Below are positions 8,921 to 17,148 of a stretch of DNA of 64,000 nucleotides, piece by piece. The notes below the pieces were generated by a model. The model saw nothing but the letters and a program-made list of their open reading frames with translations. It did not search any database and was not told the origin of the DNA. The translations under genes and the position numbers were made by a program. The DNA is from Flavihumibacter fluvii (GTDB taxonomy: Bacteria; Bacteroidota; Bacteroidia; Chitinophagales; Chitinophagaceae), in the NCBI RefSeq assembly GCF_018595675.2, contig NZ_CP092333.1, positions 4,674,001 through 4,738,000 on the forward strand, in the 5' to 3' direction. Each line of letters opens with the position of its first letter. The stretch's first letter is position 1.

Positions 8921-9967
8921 TTGGAAAAAACTAAATCCCATCAATTGACTCCAAGGATTCCTGATGCACCACCAATAATTTTACCATTACCACCGGGAAC
9001 GTTGCGACCAAAATGGTCGGTCATGATACCCGCCTATAATTGCGGCGAATTTCTGGGGGAAGCTATTGAAAGCGTCCTGCGCCAGGATCCCGGTGAGGAG
9101 TACATGCAGATCGAGGTAGTGGATGATGCCAGTACTGATATAGACGTAGCTGCATTGGTGCTGGAAATAGGTAAAGGGCGTGTTAAATATTTCAGGCAGG
9201 ACGTAAATACCGGAAGCCTCCGGAATTTTGAAACAGCTATTAACCGGGCAACCGGGCATTATATCCATTTATTACATGGCGATGACCGGGTAAAGCCGGG
9301 GTTTTATGCGCATATCGAAAGGTTATTTGAGCAGTTTCCCGAAGCTGCAGCAAGTTTTTCCTGTTGGGATTATATTAACGGGAATGGTGCGCTCATCAAG
9401 AAGGAATCGGCCAGGGCGGCATCGCCGGGAATCATAGAAAATTGTCTGCATAAATTATCCCGCGGGCAAATGATCCAATATGTCAGCATGGTGGTGAAGC
9501 GAAATGTCTATGAAGAGCTCGGATCATTCTATGGCGTTTTTTATGGAGAAGATTGGGAAATGTGGGCCCGTATCGCAAAACACCATCCCATAGCCTATAC
9601 TCCCGAATCGCTGGCTGAATACAGGACACATTATAATTCCATTACCGGGCATAGTTTCCTGAATGGTAATAATATCCGGGATCTCAGGAAAGTATTCAAG
9701 GCAATAGGGCAGATGTTGCCAGAGGAAGACAGAAAACAGGCAAGCCTTGCCGTCAGGCGGAACTACGCCATCTGGGCCCTTGAGGCTACCAGGTTTATGT
9801 GGCAAAGGACGGGTAATCATCTTTTTGTATACAGGCAACTGTTTGAGCTTTTAAAATTGTACCCTAATCTTCAATTATTCTTTAGATCTGTAGCCTTATT
9901 ATTGCGGATTTGGAAAGTCACTTTGCGGAAAAAGCTGGGTAAACTAAAGCGAAAACTAATAGGTTGA
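8921..9967 (+). CDS. Family 2 glycosyltransferase, paralogue of the preceding gene
   Basis: A 348-residue GT2 enzyme with the same motifs as its neighbour: WSVMIPAYNC (32-41), VDDAST (67-72), LLHGDD (117-122) and GEDWEMW (209-215). The start appears to be TTG at 8921, 8 bases after the previous stop. The next ATG (9022) would cut off the conserved first strand of the fold, so TTG is preferred. The region after the catalytic acid differs from the paralogue, which suggests a different acceptor. The C-terminus is rich in lysine and arginine and may touch the membrane. Confidence 0.87.
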   Translation: MEKTKSHQLTPRIPDAPPIILPLPPGTLRPKWSVMIPAYNCGEFLGEAIESVLRQDPGEEYMQIEVVDDASTDIDVAALVLEIGKGRVKYFRQDVNTGSLRNFETAINRATGHYIHLLHGDDRVKPGFYAHIERLFEQFPEAAASFSCWDYINGNGALIKKESARAASPGIIENCLHKLSRGQMIQYVSMVVKRNVYEELGSFYGVFYGEDWEMWARIAKHHPIAYTPESLAEYRTHYNSITGHSFLNGNNIRDLRKVFKAIGQMLPEEDRKQASLAVRRNYAIWALEATRFMWQRTGNHLFVYRQLFELLKLYPNLQLFFRSVALLLRIWKVTLRKKLGKLKRKLIG

Positions 9968-11238
9968 GAACTTTGGCACCATACCAGATACGGCATTTCC
10001 AATTAGATCATGAGTTGGATGAGCTATTTTCCATGAGTGAAAAAGTACTGCCGCTTTATGCTGTATGCTGGTGGAAATCCATTCCGCTTACGCATTTTTT
10101 TATTGATGAAAAACAAACCGGCTGGCAGGAGCAAATGACGCAGCAGCTGGAGAAAAACCTGGCCCGGCTTTTAAATGGTTACGGTGCACAAGACCAACAA
10201 TGCACTGATGCGGTTATTGCTATGAGGTCAATAAAACAACAAGAGTTCAACCGGGTTTTTGAAGCAATATTCCAGCCGTACCTGCCCGTTGACATACCGG
10301 AAATGGCGGATATCAGTGTAGTGATCTGTACCCGTAACCGTAGTGAGGTCCTTCAGCGTTGCCTTACAGCATTACAGCAACAGGCCTGCCTTCCCAAAGA
10401 AATTATAGTTGTTGATAATGCTCCTGATGATGACCGTTCAGAACTCATTGCACTCGGTTTTGGTACAGTGAAATATGTGCGGGAGCCAAAAGCGGGGCTT
10501 GATATTGCACGTAATACAGGTGCATTGCATAGCAGTTGTCCGGTTGTTGCTTATATAGATGATGATGTATTGGTTGATCCGCATTGGATATACAGGGTAA
10601 ATAATGTATTTGAGAAAACGGAAGCAGATGCCATGACCGGACTGGTTTTGCCTTTGTCACTTGAAACAGACAGCCAATTGATATTTGAAAAATTCTGGTC
10701 CTTTAATAAAGGATTTACGCCAAAAGTATTTACAAAGGATTTTTTAGTTTTTGAGAACAAGTCATGTCCAAGGGTATGGCGAATTGGGGCCGGTGCCAAT
10801 ATGGCCTTCAGGAAGGCTGCACTGGAAAAAGTACATTATTTTGATGAACGATTAGATGCGGGAGCAGCCGGCTGTAGTGGCGATTCTGAAGCATGGTTCA
10901 GGGTATTATTATCAGGCGGAAAGATTCTATACGATCCTTTGGCTGTGGTTTACCATGAACACCGAAGCGATATGAAAGGATTAAAAAAGCAGCTATTCAA
11001 TTACATGAAAGGAAATGTGGTTGCAGCATTGATTCAACATCAGTCCGCCCCGTGGCTCGGATATAGAAAACATGTATGGCCCGAAATGCCACGAAATTAT
11101 TTGATGCGGTTCCTGGTAAACCTTAAACGTCCGGGAATACGCAACAAGACGATGTATCATGAAGCAGCTGGAGTCCTGGCGGGAATCGTTTATTATTGGC
11201 GGAACAAAAACAGATCCGGCATTTCGCAAAACAAATAA
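9964..11238 (+). CDS. Family 2 glycosyltransferase with N-terminal extension
   Basis: A 424-residue protein with about 110 N-terminal residues of unrecognised type, followed by a GT2 domain: ISVVICTRNR (117-126), VVDNAP (149-154), the DDD metal motif at 199-201, GDSEAW (306-311) and VYHEHRS (329-335). The start is probably TTG at 9964, overlapping the TGA of the previous gene (9965-9967). ATG 10033 is possible and would remove 23 residues. The C-terminal half resembles rhamnosyl- or galactosyl-type GT2 enzymes, but the sugar cannot be read. It ends 9 bases before the methyltransferase. Confidence 0.82.
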   Translation: MRTLAPYQIRHFQLDHELDELFSMSEKVLPLYAVCWWKSIPLTHFFIDEKQTGWQEQMTQQLEKNLARLLNGYGAQDQQCTDAVIAMRSIKQQEFNRVFEAIFQPYLPVDIPEMADISVVICTRNRSEVLQRCLTALQQQACLPKEIIVVDNAPDDDRSELIALGFGTVKYVREPKAGLDIARNTGALHSSCPVVAYIDDDVLVDPHWIYRVNNVFEKTEADAMTGLVLPLSLETDSQLIFEKFWSFNKGFTPKVFTKDFLVFENKSCPRVWRIGAGANMAFRKAALEKVHYFDERLDAGAAGCSGDSEAWFRVLLSGGKILYDPLAVVYHEHRSDMKGLKKQLFNYMKGNVVAALIQHQSAPWLGYRKHVWPEMPRNYLMRFLVNLKRPGIRNKTMYHEAAGVLAGIVYYWRNKNRSGISQNK

Positions 11239-11247
11239 GTTTAGACC

Positions 11248-11949
11248 ATGTTTACAAAAACAGCAGCCTATTATGATGCATTATATCATTTCGTCGATTA
11301 TAAAACGATCTGTGAAAAATTGCGGGACCTGGTCAGCGAAAATTTACCGGAGGCAAAAACATTGCTGGATGTTGGCTGTGGTACAGGAAAGCATTTGTCT
11401 TTCCTGAAAGATAGTTATGCAGCCGAGGGTTTGGATATTGATGGGGCTCTGCTGGAGATTGCAAAGGAGAATTGCCCGGGTGTCACCTTCCATGAAGGAG
11501 ATATGCGGAGTTTTCAACTGGGTAAAAAATTTGATGTGGTGACCTGCCTGTTCAGTTCAATCGGGTATGTAAAAACGAACACAGCTTTGAATGATTCCAT
11601 CCGGGCGATGGCAAAGCACCTTAATCCAGGCGGACTGCTGGTTGTTGAACCCTGGATATGGCCGGAAAATTATTGGCTGGATAGAATAACTGCCAATTTT
11701 GTCGATCAGCCGGAACTTAAAATAGCCTGGATGTATACCAGTAAAAAGGAAGGTAATGTCTCTGTATTTGATATCCATTACATGGTGGGCACCCCGCGCG
11801 GGGTTGATGAGTTTACAGAGCGGCATGAAATGGGCCTTTGGACTGATGCGCAATACAAGGCTGCATTTGAATCAGCGGGCATTGAAAATGTAGAATTTAT
11901 CCGGACTGATTATTTCAGAAGGGGGATGTATTATGGCAGAAAGAAATAA
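11248..11949 (+). CDS. Class I SAM-dependent methyltransferase, possibly a nucleotide-sugar N-methyltransferase
   Basis: A 233-residue Rossmann-fold methyltransferase. Motif I is LLDVGCGTGKH (39-49), the acidic residue after strand 2 is in GLDID (61-65), and GDMRSF is at 84-89. The N-terminus with YYDALYHFVDYK resembles the DesVI/TylM1 group that N-methylates amino-sugar nucleotides; that resemblance is from memory. An amino-sugar substrate would fit the DegT-type aminotransferase encoded convergently at 15849-16922. The final codons overlap the next glycosyltransferase by 17 bases. Confidence 0.75.
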   Translation: MFTKTAAYYDALYHFVDYKTICEKLRDLVSENLPEAKTLLDVGCGTGKHLSFLKDSYAAEGLDIDGALLEIAKENCPGVTFHEGDMRSFQLGKKFDVVTCLFSSIGYVKTNTALNDSIRAMAKHLNPGGLLVVEPWIWPENYWLDRITANFVDQPELKIAWMYTSKKEGNVSVFDIHYMVGTPRGVDEFTERHEMGLWTDAQYKAAFESAGIENVEFIRTDYFRRGMYYGRKK

Positions 11950-12916
11950 CCTAGAACAGCCTAGTGCACCTGTGTTGACGGTGTGGATGACTACCTATAA
12001 TCATAGCAGTTATATCGCCAGGGCTATAGAAGGCGTGCTGATGCAAAAAACTTCCTTTGATTTTAATATTGTTATTGGTGAAGATTGCTCCAACGATAAT
12101 ACACGGGCGATTGTGCAGGATTTCAAAGAGAAGTACCCGGATAAAATAATCACGTTCTTTCCAAAGGCAAACCTGGGTATGGCCAGGATGTTTTTTGAAA
12201 GTTATACATTATGTACGGGAAAATATATCGCCTGGCTTGACGGCGATGATTACTGGACCGATGACTATAAACTTCAGAAGCAGGTTGATTTCCTGGAAGC
12301 CAATGCGGAATTTGTCATGACCTTTCACCGCATAAAATACCTTGATGAGTTTGAGCATAAATCCTATACCTACCACCCCCCGTCAGGCCTTGCACCTGAT
12401 GATTCTCTAGGGCCAGAAGGGTTTTACAAAGGCAACCCAATAGTCGCGCTGTCAGTCGTTCATCGGAATGTTTTAGGTTCGGCCCTACCCGCTTGGATAG
12501 GTAAACTGCCACATCCGGATCTTGCCTTTTATTTCTTATTACTGCAATATGGAAGGGTAAAATACCTGGATGAAGAAATGGGGGTATACCGCATTCATGA
12601 AAGCGGGGCCTGGTCTGGAGTTCCGGGTTATTATAAACGGGAGCAGTTGGCATTCTTTTACAGGAAAATCGGTAAGTATATAGACATAAGGAATAATACA
12701 CTTTTTAAGAAAAGTGTGTATCCTATTTTTACAAGCATATTGGATGAGAGTATTCAATCGGGATATGGCAGGAATTCAGTGATTTATTTTTTTTATCTCT
12801 TGAGGAATTACCCCCAATTCCGTATGGATAAACCGGCATTATACCGGGATGCCGTAAAATTCCTGCGCACCGAATTGCCAAAAAAGATATTATCCTTTAT
12901 GTTCAGAAAGGAATAA
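11933..12916 (+). CDS. Family 2 glycosyltransferase
   Basis: A 327-residue GT2 protein. VWMTTYNHSSYI (17-28) starts the fold, IGEDCSNDNT (48-57) holds the first acidic cluster, and WLDGDDYWTD (101-110) is the D-x-D region, typical of a subgroup of bacterial GT2 enzymes. Its start lies inside the methyltransferase gene (17-base overlap), and its end overlaps the end of the convergent ABC ATPase gene by 27 bases. It closes the plus-strand run of the polysaccharide cluster. Confidence 0.86.
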   Translation: MAERNNLEQPSAPVLTVWMTTYNHSSYIARAIEGVLMQKTSFDFNIVIGEDCSNDNTRAIVQDFKEKYPDKIITFFPKANLGMARMFFESYTLCTGKYIAWLDGDDYWTDDYKLQKQVDFLEANAEFVMTFHRIKYLDEFEHKSYTYHPPSGLAPDDSLGPEGFYKGNPIVALSVVHRNVLGSALPAWIGKLPHPDLAFYFLLLQYGRVKYLDEEMGVYRIHESGAWSGVPGYYKREQLAFFYRKIGKYIDIRNNTLFKKSVYPIFTSILDESIQSGYGRNSVIYFFYLLRNYPQFRMDKPALYRDAVKFLRTELPKKILSFMFRKE

Positions 12917-14128
12917 GGGGAAATCGGGCCTTACAAAGCCCAGCCATTTGTTGAAACCGGTTGTAAGGTCCCTGTTATCCTCTACTTCAAATTGCAGGCA
13001 GTGGTCAAAATAAAATAGTTCCTGGGTAACATCTTTACCAAAGAAGATGGAAAAGTAGTAGGAGCCGTTATTGAGGAAATTTCCGGGGATAATACATTTG
13101 CCATGAAGCAGGGAACTTTCGGTGATGACCGGTTTGCTGTAAATGTCAAAAATACATTCACCAGAGATGGTGAATAGCATCAGGTCAACGCTGATATTAT
13201 TAGCACCTGAATTATTTTCAAAGGTAAATTCTACGGTAAAGGATGTAGTAACATCTATAAGCTCAAAATCTGTAACAATGTCGGGTTTGATTTCAACTGA
13301 TAAAACCCTGATAGCATCGTTACCGGGGGCATTTTCCTTTTGCCAGACTTGCTTAAGCAAAACTTTCTTTTTAGCAGAAAGGTAACTGTTGATCAGGCTT
13401 TTGGGGTCACCCTGTTTTTTTACTGCCCCTTCTTCCATCCAAATAGCCCGTGTACATAATGAAGTAACTGCCTGCATATTGTGGCTCACGAAAATAACTG
13501 TGCGACCCTGGCCGGTGGAAAGATCCTGCATACGCCCCAGGCATTTTTGCTGAAATTCAGCATCTCCAACCGCAAGCACTTCATCTATGATCAGGATATC
13601 TGGATCAAGAAAAGCACCTACTGCAAAGGCAAGCCGGACATACATGCCAGAACTGTACCGTTTTACCGGCGTATCGATAAATTTCTCTACGCCTGAAAAA
13701 TCAACGATGCTATCAAATTTTGCACGAATTTCCCGCTTTCGCATACCCAGGATCGCCCCATTCAGGAAGATATTTTCCCTCCCGGTTAAATCACCATGAA
13801 ACCCAGTTCCCACTTCCAGCAGGGAAGAAACCCTTCCTTTTAACCTGACCGAGCCATTTGTAGGAGCTGTGATTCTTGAAAGGATTTTCAGGAGGGTTGA
13901 TTTTCCTGCACCATTACTGCCGATCAGGCCAAGTATTTCACCTCGCTGCACTTCAAAGCTTACATCCTTTAAAGCCCAAAGTGTTGTTTTTTCAATTTTC
14001 TCTTCATTTGACTGGTTAAAGGCCCTTTGCATCCAAAGTGAAAAATCCCTGGAAAAGTACCTGCTGCTGATTTCGCCAAGTGTATACTTCTTGCTTACGT
14101 GTGATATACTGATTACTGTATCTGTCAT
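12890..14128 (-). CDS. ABC transporter ATP-binding protein, Wzt-like, with C-terminal carbohydrate-binding-type domain
   Basis: A 412-residue protein. The frame is open up to 14230, but ATG at 14128 gives the natural start MTDTVISISHVSKKY. Walker A GSNGAGKST is at 70-78, the signature YSSGM at 158-162, Walker B DILIIDE at 177-183 and the switch histidine at 216. After about residue 235 comes a long beta-rich C-terminal extension like the substrate-binding domain of Wzt O-antigen exporters, which recognises the finished end of the glycan. Energises export of a polysaccharide across the inner membrane. The matching permease (Wzm) is not in the window. It is the last gene of the minus-strand operon. 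Confidence 0.85.
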   Translation of the reverse strand: MTDTVISISHVSKKYTLGEISSRYFSRDFSLWMQRAFNQSNEEKIEKTTLWALKDVSFEVQRGEILGLIGSNGAGKSTLLKILSRITAPTNGSVRLKGRVSSLLEVGTGFHGDLTGRENIFLNGAILGMRKREIRAKFDSIVDFSGVEKFIDTPVKRYSSGMYVRLAFAVGAFLDPDILIIDEVLAVGDAEFQQKCLGRMQDLSTGQGRTVIFVSHNMQAVTSLCTRAIWMEEGAVKKQGDPKSLINSYLSAKKKVLLKQVWQKENAPGNDAIRVLSVEIKPDIVTDFELIDVTTSFTVEFTFENNSGANNISVDLMLFTISGECIFDIYSKPVITESSLLHGKCIIPGNFLNNGSYYFSIFFGKDVTQELFYFDHCLQFEVEDNRDLTTGFNKWLGFVRPDFPLFLSEHKG

Positions 14129-14151
14129 AATTGAATCCTCAGCCAGATTTT

Positions 14152-15147
14152 TTATTTTGAACTGTCCCGGTTGCTCCAATACGCCGGAAAATAATCTGTA
14201 TTTAAACTGTCTATGCCTGCCTCTTTGCACAATGTAAAATAAATATCTTCATTATAAATGACCCTGATAGATCCAAATCCTGTTGTAAGTCCACCAAACC
14301 TTCTTTTGTAATCTTCAAGTTTGTCCCCTGCAGTAATACCACCGCCCAGGTTAAGTAATTTCTGTTCCTTACCCTGGTAATAATTCACAGCATGCCAAAG
14401 TAATGCGGTTGTCAAATCCCTTCCTTCAGGTAGCGTAATACAAAACAGGTAATCAATCATTATGTTACCCTCACCAAACATTGCAACAGCCGTGACCCTA
14501 TTGCCCCTTTTAGATCCGAAAAGGCTTGTTTTAGGAGAGGCAATCAGGCTCTTTAAAGTGCTGTTGGAAAAATCATACACATCAGATGCAGATTTGCCAG
14601 CCATAAATTGATGGTAATTGCTTAGGAAGAATGGCATCAGCTGTTCTTTGTCAGAAATAATATCCTGTTGTATGTGGGCGTATTTTTTTACCTGTCCCTT
14701 TCTTCCACCAGATAATGCTTCAAATAGCTTTGAAACTCCTTTTTCCAATTCAAGCGCATATAAATTACGAAGTGGCCTGTCTCCAGTTTTGGTTGGCGCT
14801 ATCCCAAAGGGGACAAAGGGATTTTGCGCAATGTATGCGCATACATACCCCTGGTCTTTCATAAATTGGTGCCAGTTGGCCTGGAATTCTTCTATGGGGG
14901 CATTTCCAGTGAATCCGGAAATACCATATGGCGTAAAAATATCCTTGTATCCTTTAAAGCTTCTTTCTGCAATCGGGCAAACAAATCGGGTGTCGCCAAA
15001 TCGGCCATGGTACAGGAATGTGGGATGATTACCGGAAAGGTGCATGGCATTATTGCTATCCCATGTATGGCCGAAGCTGTGGGGCAAGCCAAGCAGGCAT
15101 TCTTCCCAGGCTTTTTTTTCCGATAATGGTATTAATTCCTGCAGCAT
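14152..15147 (-). CDS. GNAT/FemAB-like acyltransferase of the polysaccharide cluster
   Basis: A 331-residue soluble protein with features of the FemAB/GNAT superfamily: an N-terminal half with TPYGISGF and IPFG-like blocks, and a C-terminal half with SLFGSKRGNRVTAVAMFG, IDYLFCITLPEGRD and LLWHAVNYYQGKEQKLLNLGGG. The LNLGGG ... YKRRFG pattern is typical of FemAB-like proteins found in exopolysaccharide loci, where they are thought to transfer an amino acid or acyl group. A sugar amine made by the DegT enzyme is a plausible acceptor. It is separated by 1 base from the WbqC-like gene upstream and by 23 from the ABC gene. Confidence 0.65.
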   Translation of the reverse strand: MLQELIPLSEKKAWEECLLGLPHSFGHTWDSNNAMHLSGNHPTFLYHGRFGDTRFVCPIAERSFKGYKDIFTPYGISGFTGNAPIEEFQANWHQFMKDQGYVCAYIAQNPFVPFGIAPTKTGDRPLRNLYALELEKGVSKLFEALSGGRKGQVKKYAHIQQDIISDKEQLMPFFLSNYHQFMAGKSASDVYDFSNSTLKSLIASPKTSLFGSKRGNRVTAVAMFGEGNIMIDYLFCITLPEGRDLTTALLWHAVNYYQGKEQKLLNLGGGITAGDKLEDYKRRFGGLTTGFGSIRVIYNEDIYFTLCKEAGIDSLNTDYFPAYWSNRDSSK

Positions 15148-15148
15148 A

Positions 15149-15847
15149 TTACGAAAGGGTATATTGATTCAGAAGTTGTTTTACATCACCCGGAGAATTA
15201 TTCATCAGGACATCAATCATTGACAGGCCCCGAATAAATGCCTGGCTTTTCTGCGGGTAAGTGATATCCATCGGATCCAGGAATAAAAGCTCAATACCCC
15301 GTTCGGCAAATGCCGCTTTTTTATAGAGAGATTTACCGCCAGGCAGATTCAGGTATGCTGTTGCGCCCTCTTTAAGACAGATTTCAATAATCCTTGCTTC
15401 ACCTTTTAATGAATTATCCAGGTTCATTTCAGTGGAACAGGACATCCTCGAATCCAGGGTGAGATAATTGCAGGTGGCTTTAATGCTTTGTTGCGCGAGC
15501 CAGTTTATTTTTTCAGGACGTTCAGCCAATAGCGAACAGATCATGTTGAAAACCGGTTCAAAGAAAGGCGAATGCATATACGCTAACCTGATGTTCGAAG
15601 TAAGTTTTTCAATCCATTCATGGTCATAAGAGATCTCTGTTTCAGCGATCGTTTTATTTTGGGACAAGTGTTTCAGGGGAATTGAAAAAAGGTATTCCTT
15701 GCCATGAAGGTTAATTTTATTCCTGTTGATCCATCCCTTTTTGATAAAGGCAACATCATCAAGGAATATAAATTTATCCACTGCGCTGATTAACTGGAAG
15801 TATCCTATATACGGAAAAAAATAAGGTTGCATGATGGCGATCTGCAT
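15149..15847 (-). CDS. WbqC-like family protein
   Basis: A 232-residue protein beginning MQIAIMQPYFFPYIGYFQL, with FLDDVAFIKKGWINRNKI; both are hallmarks of the WbqC-like family. Members occur in O-antigen and exopolysaccharide clusters next to DegT-type aminotransferases and are thought to modify amino sugars, but the reaction is not established to my knowledge. It has 1-base gaps to both neighbours, so translation is probably coupled. Confidence 0.85.
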   Translation of the reverse strand: MQIAIMQPYFFPYIGYFQLISAVDKFIFLDDVAFIKKGWINRNKINLHGKEYLFSIPLKHLSQNKTIAETEISYDHEWIEKLTSNIRLAYMHSPFFEPVFNMICSLLAERPEKINWLAQQSIKATCNYLTLDSRMSCSTEMNLDNSLKGEARIIEICLKEGATAYLNLPGGKSLYKKAAFAERGIELLFLDPMDITYPQKSQAFIRGLSMIDVLMNNSPGDVKQLLNQYTLS

Positions 15848-15848
15848 A

Positions 15849-16922
15849 TCAGCAATTATTATTGATGATTCTGCTTATTGCTGAAATATCTTTTTCTGGC
15901 AGTTCAGGATAAAAGGGCAGGCAAAGAACTCTCGGGGAGATCCGTTCTGCGACAGGAACGGACTGCCTGGATACATAAGGTAATTGGGAAAGAGAAGGGT
16001 AGAAATACCTGCGCGGATATATCTCTTGCCTGTTCAACGCATCGATAACTTGTAACAAAACTGATTCATTCTCAAAAATTACAGGATAATATGCGTAATT
16101 GTAGTTAGTCCCCGTCGATAATACCGGCTTGCTGATCTTACCCCAATGCAACAGTTTGTCATACATTCCGGCTATATGTTTACGTTGTAGTATAAGAGAT
16201 TCAATACGTGGTAACATGCACAATCCCATTGCAGCATGAAATTCTGAATTCTTGGCATTGATCCCTAACTCATCGAAAGTCGTTGGCCCGGTATGCCCGA
16301 AGTTGGACATTTGGGATATTCTATGTGCGAGCTTTGGGTCATTGGTGGTTATTGCGCCACCTTCTATTGTATGGAATAACTTGGTAGCATGAAAACTTAT
16401 TGTGGATATATCACCATATTGTAACAGGGATTTATCCTTATAAGTTACCCCAAAGGAATGCGCCGCATCATATATTATTTTTAAATTATAATGCTTGCCG
16501 ATTTTTTCCAGGGCTTCAATATTGCAAGGATTCCCATACACATGGGTGGCAATGATGGCTGTTGTTTTATCCGTAATTTTTTCGATCACCCTATTGGGAT
16601 CTATACATAATGTAGAATCATCAATATCTGCGAAAACCGGAGTGCAGTTTTCCCACGCAATGGAAGCAGTTGTTGCAACATAGGAGAATGGTGTCGTTAT
16701 GATTTCTCCGGTCAATCCGGCTGCTTTAATGGCGAGTTGAAGGGCTAAAGTACCATTGCTGACAAATAGGATATACTGCACCCCAAAGTATGTTTTTAGC
16801 TTTTCCTCCAATTCCTGAACCAAGGGACCATAATTTGTTACCCAGTTTCTTTTCCATATTCCTTCCAGGTACGTGGTATATTCTTCTAATGGCGGTAAAT
16901 GTGTTTTTGTAACATTGATCAT
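15849..16922 (-). CDS. DegT/DnrJ/EryC1/StrS sugar aminotransferase
   Basis: A 357-residue PLP-dependent enzyme that would convert a nucleotide-linked keto sugar to an amino sugar. The phosphate-binding SNGTLAL is at 55-61, the PLP aspartate lies in YDAAHSFG (151-158), and the Schiff-base lysine is K181 in FHATKLFHTIEGG. The C-terminus has the RRYFYPSL block common in this family. It is first in the minus-strand operon, transcribed away from the GH140 gene. Which keto sugar it uses cannot be read; the dehydratase that makes it is not in the window. Confidence 0.88.
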   Translation of the reverse strand: MINVTKTHLPPLEEYTTYLEGIWKRNWVTNYGPLVQELEEKLKTYFGVQYILFVSNGTLALQLAIKAAGLTGEIITTPFSYVATTASIAWENCTPVFADIDDSTLCIDPNRVIEKITDKTTAIIATHVYGNPCNIEALEKIGKHYNLKIIYDAAHSFGVTYKDKSLLQYGDISTISFHATKLFHTIEGGAITTNDPKLAHRISQMSNFGHTGPTTFDELGINAKNSEFHAAMGLCMLPRIESLILQRKHIAGMYDKLLHWGKISKPVLSTGTNYNYAYYPVIFENESVLLQVIDALNRQEIYPRRYFYPSLSQLPYVSRQSVPVAERISPRVLCLPFYPELPEKDISAISRIINNNC

Positions 16923-17148
16923 GGCCTGCTTTATAGGTGAAAATTACACCATTTCCGGTTTATGGGGTCCAGTTAAAACAAATAGCCAGGATCATTTAAT
17001 TCTTATTGCTAAAAAAGTCTTAGTAAATTATCGGAAGCAACTTAAGTGCTGCTTATGTCGCCAGGCTGGTAGTTTTTTTACCTGAAAAACCGGAAAGAAT
17101 GATCGAACTTAGGAACAGTTAATAATAAACAAGGGTAATGATGCACAT
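16923..17148. other. Divergent intergenic region between aminotransferase and GH140 genes
   Basis: About 226 bases that must hold promoters for the minus-strand sugar operon and the plus-strand sugar-use locus. I see no clear TAnnTTTG box for either and no strong palindrome. Confidence 0.3.
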
